Positions 6,543 through 11,639 of a DNA stretch of 11,639 bases are shown here, piece after piece. The translations under genes and the position numbers were made by a program. Every line of letters begins with the position of its first letter. The stretch's first letter is position 1. This stretch comes from Clostridiales bacterium (GTDB taxonomy: Bacteria; Bacillota; Clostridia; Oscillospirales; Acutalibacteraceae): the NCBI GenBank assembly GCA_012728445.1, contig JAAYFA010000050.1, positions 1 through 11,639 on the forward strand, given 5' to 3'. The notes below the pieces were generated by a model, which ran no database searches, was not told the origin of the DNA, and worked only from the letters and a program-made list of their open reading frames with translations.

Positions 6543-6549
6543 AAAGGAG
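6543..6549 (+). promoter_or_regulatory. Ribosome binding site deciding the start at 6560
   Basis: AAAGGAG lies ten bases before ATG 6560. The frame is open further upstream to 6443, but that segment overlaps both divergent promoters and has no Shine-Dalgarno sequence, so the longer form is rejected. Confidence 0.7.
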
Positions 6550-6559
6550 TAAACAAAAA

Positions 6560-7660
6560 ATGAATTCAGAAAGATTAATCGAACGGTTTTTTTCTTATGT
6601 CAAAACGCCGAGTGAATCGGGCAACGAGGCAGCATTTTGCGAATTGTTGGAGGCAGAATTGCTTTCGCTCGGCCTGAGTGTCGAAAGGGATTGTGTGGGC
6701 GAATTATGCGGTTCCAACGGTTGGAACATCTATGCCCGCCTTGACGGCACAGGGGATGCGATGCTCTTCAGCGCACATACGGATACGGTAAGCCCGGGTA
6801 TCGGTATTCAGCCTGTTGTGGAGCAAGGCATCATCAAATCTTCCGGCAATACTATTTTGGGCGCCGATGACAAAGCGGGTGTAGTCGCCGTAACGGAGGC
6901 GTTAAACAGTATTATTGAAAAAGGGAAGCCGCATCGAACAATCGAAGTATTATTTTCTATTTGTGAAGAGCCGGGACTTTTGGGGGCAAAACATGCCGAT
7001 TTCAGCAGAATAAGAAGCCGTCAAGCGGTGGTTTTAGACAACGAGGTATTGGGTGAGATCATCAACAGGAGCCCTGCCAATATGGTTCTGAATTTTAAAA
7101 TATACGGCAAGGCAGCCCATGCAGGTATGGCACCGCAAGAAGGCATTCACGCATTAAAAGCCGCAGCCAATGCCGTTGCAAATATACCTGTAGGTTATGT
7201 GGATGAAATTTCTGTTATGAACATCAGCAACTTTTGTTCACCCGGCAAAACAAATGTAATAGCCGACAAAGCGAGCTTCGATATGGAGATACGCTCGTAT
7301 GAAGAAGACAGGCTACAGCAACATATGGCAGCGTGCGAACAGGCTGTTCGGCATGCCTGTGAAAGTGTGGGCGCAAGCTATGAGATGGTGACCGACCGCC
7401 ATTCCGATGTTATATATGTTCCGGAAAACGCTGCTTTAATTACAGAGATTAAGGCGAAGTTAAAGCAACTTGGTGTTGAAGGTAAAATCACAAAATCTTT
7501 TGGCGGCAGCGATGCCACGTATCTTTTCGCGAATGGTATTGAAGTTGTTAATCTGGGAATCGGTATGCAATCGGTTCATAGCTCCGAAGAACATATATCG
7601 GTCTCTGACTTGGAGACAACGGTACGGCTCGTGGAGTCTTTGATGGAATCTGCAAACTAA
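6560..7660 (+). CDS. M20-family metallopeptidase, PepT-like (tripeptidase type)
   Basis: A cytosolic zinc-dependent exopeptidase of 366 residues, probably cleaving short peptides. Metal-site motifs are in the family order: H73-x-D75 (SAHTDTV), GADDKAG at 101-107 with the bridging Asp (103 or 104), the catalytic Glu pair E136-E137 (CEEPG), Asp160 (VLDNE), and the late His in SVHSSEEH. The dimerisation/lid domain is inserted after about residue 170 (KIYGKAAHAGMAPQEG carries the usual conserved His). Length is near PepT (about 400, from memory) but shorter, so a related M20 di- or tripeptidase is equally possible. It heads a two-gene unit with the serine hydrolase 36 bases downstream and no terminator between them. 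Confidence 0.87.
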   Translation: MNSERLIERFFSYVKTPSESGNEAAFCELLEAELLSLGLSVERDCVGELCGSNGWNIYARLDGTGDAMLFSAHTDTVSPGIGIQPVVEQGIIKSSGNTILGADDKAGVVAVTEALNSIIEKGKPHRTIEVLFSICEEPGLLGAKHADFSRIRSRQAVVLDNEVLGEIINRSPANMVLNFKIYGKAAHAGMAPQEGIHALKAAANAVANIPVGYVDEISVMNISNFCSPGKTNVIADKASFDMEIRSYEEDRLQQHMAACEQAVRHACESVGASYEMVTDRHSDVIYVPENAALITEIKAKLKQLGVEGKITKSFGGSDATYLFANGIEVVNLGIGMQSVHSSEEHISVSDLETTVRLVESLMESAN

Positions 7661-7696
7661 ACAGGATGGTTTTAAACAGAGAAAGGAAGAATAGAA

Positions 7697-9298
7697 ATGT
7701 CGGCTTTTGAAACAATCAAATTACCACGCGCTGCAACACCCGAAGAGGTCGGCGTGTCATCAGAAGCTGTTTTGGCGCTGATAAAGGATATTGAAAACAG
7801 CGAAGCCGAAGAGCATGGGTTTATGATAATTCGTCACGGTAAAGTCGCTGTGGAAAGTTTCAAAGCCCCTTATTCGTCCGATCAGCCCCACATCCTCTAT
7901 TCGGTGAGCAAGGCGGTAACGGCAACCGCAGTCGGGTTCGCTGTAGAGGAGGAACTGCTGTCACTCGACACTAAAATTCTCGATATATTGACCGAGTACC
8001 GCCCTAAAAAGCCGGATGAGAAGCTGGAAAAAATAACCGTTGGACATTTGATGACAATGCAAGCCGGCAAAATGCCCAATGTGTTGGCGAACAAAACAAA
8101 AAACAAATGGCTCGATCATTTTTTTGACGGAAAATGGATTTTTGACCCGGGTGAGGGCTGGGAATATATCAACGAAAATATATTTTTGTTGTGTGCCATT
8201 CTTGTGCGGGTGACAGGGATGAGTGTAACGGATTATTTAAGCCCACGCCTTTGGGAACCCCTGGGGATTGAAACACCGTATTGGGAAACCGATCCCAACG
8301 GCGTAGAGTCCGGCGGATGGGGATTATATTTAAGTGCAGAAAGTTTAGCGAAGTTCTGCCTTTGCTACCTCTACCATGGCCGATTTGATGGGAAACAAGT
8401 GATACCCGAAGAATGGGCAAAAGTTGCCGTGCTCAACCACAAAAAATCTATAAACGAAAAGTTGCCGGACGGTGAGGACGGCTATGGGTACTGCTTTTGG
8501 ATGACCAATGGAGATACCAAGAATTACAGAGCGGAAGGCATTTTTTCCCAACTCGGCTTAGTTTTTGAAGACAAGGATGCCGTCTTCGTAACCCTTAGCG
8601 GGGAAATGAGTGCGGGCAAAACACATCGCTATATTTTTGATAACTTTCCACGTGGTTTTGTTGACGAAAACCCCGATGCGGTGACGAACGTTGAATTGCA
8701 AGCGGCTATCGCGGCAAGGAAAATCATACCGCTGCCGCAGATGCCACGCAGCGCAATAGAAACCATGATTGAAGGCAAAAGGATTCATGTGCGTTTCAAT
8801 AAAATTCTTAACCTTTTTGGTTTTCCGATGAGTGTTTTGCCGCTTGCTTCAACATATATGACAAAAGACAGGGCAGGCAATATCAACAATGTTGTATTCC
8901 GCTTTTTGCAGGACGAATGCAGCATGACCTGGACAGAAGGAGACGAAAAAAACACGGTGCGCTGTGGAATGGACGGTCGGTTCTTGCAAGCACCTATTCG
9001 CCTTGCTTCAACAAACTACAACGCTTATTCTTGCGCCGCATGGACTGATAAAAATACGCTTGAAGTTTGGATAATGCCTATTGAGAGCATTGGGAAACGA
9101 ATGCTGAAGTTCCGGTTTAACGGGAAAAAGGTTCGCATGACTCCATCTACCAAGCCGGATTTTTCCATTATGATGAATTCTTTGACGGGCGGCGTGGCCG
9201 ATATTGTAAAAATTAAAGCGTTGGCCTTCTTGGTTAGAAAAATCATGAAGGTGTCAGAAAAAATAATCGAACCTGTCCACAAAGGCAGAATAAAGTAA
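7697..9298 (+). CDS. Serine hydrolase of the beta-lactamase / class C (PF00144-like) family
   Basis: A predicted 533-residue hydrolase with the penicillin-binding fold, probably an esterase or peptidase rather than a resistance enzyme. The nucleophile motif is S69-V-S-K72 (YSVSK). The second motif is Y157-I-N159 (GWEYINEN). The usual third H/K-T/S-G motif is replaced by EGIFSQLG near 280-287, which fits the G-x-x-G-Q variants of this family. The catalytic domain ends near residue 310. About 220 further residues form a C-terminal region with no motif I recognise. There is no signal peptide or membrane anchor, so it should be cytosolic, unusual for true beta-lactamases. The start has AAAGGAAG (7682-7690 region) about nine bases upstream. 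It is probably co-transcribed with the peptidase. Confidence 0.8.
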   Translation: MSAFETIKLPRAATPEEVGVSSEAVLALIKDIENSEAEEHGFMIIRHGKVAVESFKAPYSSDQPHILYSVSKAVTATAVGFAVEEELLSLDTKILDILTEYRPKKPDEKLEKITVGHLMTMQAGKMPNVLANKTKNKWLDHFFDGKWIFDPGEGWEYINENIFLLCAILVRVTGMSVTDYLSPRLWEPLGIETPYWETDPNGVESGGWGLYLSAESLAKFCLCYLYHGRFDGKQVIPEEWAKVAVLNHKKSINEKLPDGEDGYGYCFWMTNGDTKNYRAEGIFSQLGLVFEDKDAVFVTLSGEMSAGKTHRYIFDNFPRGFVDENPDAVTNVELQAAIAARKIIPLPQMPRSAIETMIEGKRIHVRFNKILNLFGFPMSVLPLASTYMTKDRAGNINNVVFRFLQDECSMTWTEGDEKNTVRCGMDGRFLQAPIRLASTNYNAYSCAAWTDKNTLEVWIMPIESIGKRMLKFRFNGKKVRMTPSTKPDFSIMMNSLTGGVADIVKIKALAFLVRKIMKVSEKIIEPVHKGRIK

Positions 9299-9323
9299 TG
9301 TAATGCAAAACAGAGCATGGCAA

Positions 9324-9360
9324 AAAGGACTCATCCATAACTTGGTGAGTCCTTTAAAAT
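9324..9360. terminator. Terminator between serine hydrolase and the convergent nucleoside transporter operon
   Basis: AAAGGACTCA (9324-9333) pairs perfectly with TGAGTCCTTT (9346-9355). The 12-base loop may close further through CC/GG. On the minus strand the stem runs into a T run (CCTTTTTG), so it is best for the transporter operon. On the plus strand the tail is only TTTAAAATTG, so termination of the hydrolase transcript may be weaker. Confidence 0.75.
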
Positions 9361-9385
9361 TGATTAAGCGGGAGGCTTTTTTCTG

Positions 9386-10345
9386 TTATCTTTCTTCTCG
9401 AAAATAGGTGACGCCGCAGCCTGCAGGCTGTGCGTTCTCTCTGCTTTTGCGAACAGAGGTAATAATTAACACAAGGGTCGTCAAAACGAAAGGCAACATT
9501 TGATAAAAAGCAATCGGAATATCAATGACGCTTGCCGGAACATAGTTGACCAGCGAATTGAAAGCACCAAAAATAAATGCGCCCAGAATTGCTTTGGAGG
9601 GGCTCCAGCTGACAAAAATGACCAAGGCCACTGCGATCCATCCACTGCCGTTGACAATGCCGCCGGGCTGCCAACTGCCGTTGGCTGTAATAAGCGACAT
9701 ATAGGCGCCGCCAATGCCACAAATTCCGCCACCGACAACAATATTGATATACTTCAGAAGGGTTACATTAATGCCGGCCGCATCGGCGGAAGACGGGTTT
9801 TCACCAACAGCGCGCACATTTAGGCCGATTCGTGTGCGCTTATAGTAGATGGCGCAGATGATCGCCAGAATAACGCTTAAGTAGACAAGGGGATTATGTT
9901 GGAAAAGTAGTTTGCCAATATAGGGGATGTCGCTTAATATCGGTATGTGGATGTGATTTAAAGAAGCGGCAAATTTTTCCGAAACCTTTGGCGCACCGCC
10001 TATCTTGCTTGTCATTGCGTATCCCATGACGATTGAAAGACCGATGCCGAATGTCGTGAGTGTTAGACCCGTGACGTTTTGATTCGCTTTGAGTGATACA
10101 GTAAGGATTGCGTAGATCAGTGCACCCAAAGCCGCAAATCCGAATGCGGCAAGAATTGCAAGAATAGGGCTTTCCGTTTTATACGCGGCAAAAAAACCGG
10201 CAAATGCGCCCATCCACATCATTCCCTCCACGCCGAGGTTTAGGTTCCCGACCTTTTCGGAAAGAATTTCACCAACGGTGGCAAAAAGCAGGGGAGTACC
10301 CGACAGTATGGCGGCATACAAAAAATTAATAAACATATTGTTCAT
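9386..10345 (-). CDS. nupQ: Nucleoside ABC transporter permease (NupQ/YufQ-like)
   Basis: An inner-membrane permease of the BPD_transp_2 (branched-chain amino acid/ribose/nucleoside) family, 319 residues, forming a heterodimer with the upstream gene product to import nucleosides. About eight to ten hydrophobic helices are visible. Family motifs include NLGVEGMMWMGAF near 35-50, LKANQNVTGLTLTTFGIG, and the cytoplasmic coupling region RIGLNVRAVGENPSSADAAGINV that contacts the ATPase. The start overlaps the stop of the preceding permease by ATGA. AAAGGAGGG (10353-10361) is seven bases upstream within that gene, so translation is coupled. Order and length match the B. subtilis nupOPQ arrangement; substrate (nucleoside) is inferred from family and context. 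Confidence 0.88.
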   Translation of the reverse strand: MNNMFINFLYAAILSGTPLLFATVGEILSEKVGNLNLGVEGMMWMGAFAGFFAAYKTESPILAILAAFGFAALGALIYAILTVSLKANQNVTGLTLTTFGIGLSIVMGYAMTSKIGGAPKVSEKFAASLNHIHIPILSDIPYIGKLLFQHNPLVYLSVILAIICAIYYKRTRIGLNVRAVGENPSSADAAGINVTLLKYINIVVGGGICGIGGAYMSLITANGSWQPGGIVNGSGWIAVALVIFVSWSPSKAILGAFIFGAFNSLVNYVPASVIDIPIAFYQMLPFVLTTLVLIITSVRKSRENAQPAGCGVTYFREER

Positions 10346-11457
10346 GCGTTTGCCCTCCTTTTGCCGAGCACGAAACTATACCTGACGAAAAATTCGCAAC
10401 CTAGGAAGAAGAAGAGGATAATCCCTTGCAAAACGCCGGTTCCGGCAGAAGACAGACCAAGTTCCGATTGCATCACGCCACTACCCTTTTCAAGTATACT
10501 GAAAACAGCGGTAACAAACGTAATCACAAAGGGGTTTAGCTGAGCGAGCCAAGCGACGGTAATGCCTTTAAAACCCACACCGCCGGCAATTCCTGCGGAA
10601 AGCGTATAGTCAATACCGGCAACTTGTATCATGCCTGCTATGCCACAGATGGCACCGCTGATGAACATGGTGCGCAGCACGATCTTTTTTACATTCATTC
10701 CTGCGTAATGTGCTGTTGCTTGGCTTTCGCCGACCACGCTTATCTCGTACCCTTGTTTGGTATGATTAAGATAGATGTAAACAACGGCAATGAGCAATAC
10801 AGCGAAAATCCACCCGATATGAACACCGCCCAAATGCGTAAGCCTTGCGTTTGTATCAATTTGAGCAATACTGGCAAAACCCGGTGTTGCGCGCCAAGGT
10901 CCGCTTTCTAAATATCGGATGACATAGAGTGCTATGTAGTTGAGCATTAGTGTAAACAAGGTTTCGTTTGTGCCAAAACGAACTTTAAATATAGCAGGGA
11001 GTAAACCCATAAGTCCGCCGCCGAGCGCCCCGGCAACAAACATAATTACCAATAAGATTGGGCCGGGTAAAGTGCTGTAATACAACGCAAAGTATGTAGC
11101 AAAAATTCCGCCGGCTATGACCTGGCTTTCTCCGCCGATGTTCCAAAACTTCATTTTAAAAGCAAAAGAAAGACCGAGCGAAACGATTAGCAGCGGTATG
11201 GCAATATTGATGGTGGCCTGAATGGACGACAGTGGGTTTCTCTTTGAGCCAACAAAAGCGCCTTTTAAGATTAACCTGTAAGCGTCAATCGGGTTTTTAC
11301 CCATCGTCCAAATAAAAATACCGCCGGCTATGATTGCAAGCAAAAAAGCAAACACACGCAACAATAAGACTTGCTGCTTTGTCAGTTCTTTTCGTTTGAC
11401 AATTCTGACAAACGGTTCTTGGCTATTCCCCATAAGAACAGGAGACTTATTATTCAT
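10342..11457 (-). CDS. nupP: Nucleoside ABC transporter permease (NupP/YufP-like)
   Basis: The first permease subunit, 371 residues, with a charged cytosolic N-terminal stretch of about 30 residues, then a first helix (VFAFLLAIIAGGIFIW) and a further series of hydrophobic segments. Family features are NPIDAYRLILKGAF, FWNIGGESQVIAGG, TLMLNYIALYVIRYL, and the coupling loop QGYEISVVGESQATAHYAGMNV. It overlaps the ATPase gene by ATGA at 11454-11457 and the second permease by ATGA at 10342-10345. GAGGAGG in the ATPase 3' end provides the ribosome site. The operon promoter and the expected BmpA-type lipoprotein lie outside the window. Confidence 0.88.
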   Translation of the reverse strand: MNNKSPVLMGNSQEPFVRIVKRKELTKQQVLLLRVFAFLLAIIAGGIFIWTMGKNPIDAYRLILKGAFVGSKRNPLSSIQATINIAIPLLIVSLGLSFAFKMKFWNIGGESQVIAGGIFATYFALYYSTLPGPILLVIMFVAGALGGGLMGLLPAIFKVRFGTNETLFTLMLNYIALYVIRYLESGPWRATPGFASIAQIDTNARLTHLGGVHIGWIFAVLLIAVVYIYLNHTKQGYEISVVGESQATAHYAGMNVKKIVLRTMFISGAICGIAGMIQVAGIDYTLSAGIAGGVGFKGITVAWLAQLNPFVITFVTAVFSILEKGSGVMQSELGLSSAGTGVLQGIILFFFLGCEFFVRYSFVLGKRRANA

Positions 11458-11639
11458 TGATCATCAGCCTCCTCGAAATTCTTTTCTCCCGTCATCATCA
11501 ACCCGATTTGTTCTTTGGTGACATGAGCAGCCTGAACGATGCCCATTACTTCTCCGTGGCAAAGAACCATAATACGATCGCAAAGCTCCAGTAAAACGTC
11601 CAAGTCCTCCCCGATGAAAAGACCCCCCACACCGGCTTG
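11454..11639 (-). CDS. nupO: Nucleoside ABC transporter ATPase (NupO/YufO-like), C-terminal 61 residues only
   Basis: Only the end of this gene is present; it continues beyond 11639. The visible residues include LFIGEDLDVLLELCDRIMVL followed by HGEVMGIV and TKEQIGLMMTG. This is the region after the D loop of the second nucleotide-binding domain in RbsA/NupO-type double ATPases. The EDLD at the H-loop position, instead of SHDL, is common in the second domain of this family. The stop TGA overlaps the permease ATG. It would energise nucleoside import by the two downstream permeases. Confidence 0.85.
   Translation of the reverse strand, partial: QAGVGGLFIGEDLDVLLELCDRIMVLCHGEVMGIVQAAHVTKEQIGLMMTGEKNFEEADDQ

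Noticed and set aside
6443..6559. 39-residue N-terminal extension of the peptidase
   Set aside because: It covers the divergent promoters, and AAAGGAG points to ATG 6560.
7697..9298. Antibiotic-resistance beta-lactamase
   Set aside because: There is no signal peptide or canonical KTG motif, the length is unusual, and the family is mostly esterases and peptidases.
9500..9823. 107-codon plus-strand frame inside the second permease gene
   Set aside because: It is antisense to a well-supported permease, with low-complexity, Asn/Ala-rich text and no domain.

Overview
The window looks like chromosomal core and metabolic DNA of an anaerobic, mid-GC Gram-positive, most likely a clostridial Firmicute. 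The reasons are strong AGGAGG-type ribosome sites, sigma-A-like promoters with 17-base spacers, a tRNA-Pro with encoded CCA, a NupOPQ-type nucleoside ABC transporter, and a GlpA-like / NADH-oxidase-like / DUF1667 redox triad typical of anaerobes. Species cannot be read from the sequence. I see no transposase, phage gene or CRISPR array.

Left part (1-2573): a class I/II aminotransferase of the MocR-aminotransferase type, cut at its N-terminus by the window edge, is followed by an independently transcribed tRNA-Pro(CGG) with its own promoter and a strong terminator. Next comes a GNAT acetyltransferase with two candidate promoters and a 9-bp dyad just ahead of its start. Between it and the redox operon lies a short remnant of a Gfo/Idh/MocA-type oxidoreductase, kept in one reading frame but without its N-terminal NAD domain and its C-terminal end.

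Middle (2574-5745): three tightly spaced genes encode an FAD-dependent GlpA-like dehydrogenase carrying a C-terminal [2Fe-2S] BFD-type domain, a pyridine-nucleotide-disulfide-type flavoprotein, and a small cysteine-rich DUF1667 protein. They probably form one electron-transferring complex that oxidises glycerol-3-phosphate or a related 2-hydroxy or amino substrate. A bidirectional hairpin terminator ends the operon and also serves the convergent uridine kinase gene.

Right part (5746-11639): uridine kinase (minus strand) and a PepT-like M20 peptidase (plus strand) diverge from a compact promoter pair. The peptidase is followed by a class-C beta-lactamase-like serine hydrolase. A second convergent terminator separates this pair from a minus-strand nucleoside ABC transporter operon (ATPase C-terminus, then two permeases), whose genes overlap by ATGA at both junctions. 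Nucleoside import plus uridine kinase suggests nucleoside salvage, although the two units are transcribed separately.

Overall the window is mostly ordinary. The points that deserve a second look are the domain arrangement of the redox triad, the oxidoreductase remnant in front of it, and the operator-like dyad at the acetyltransferase gene.
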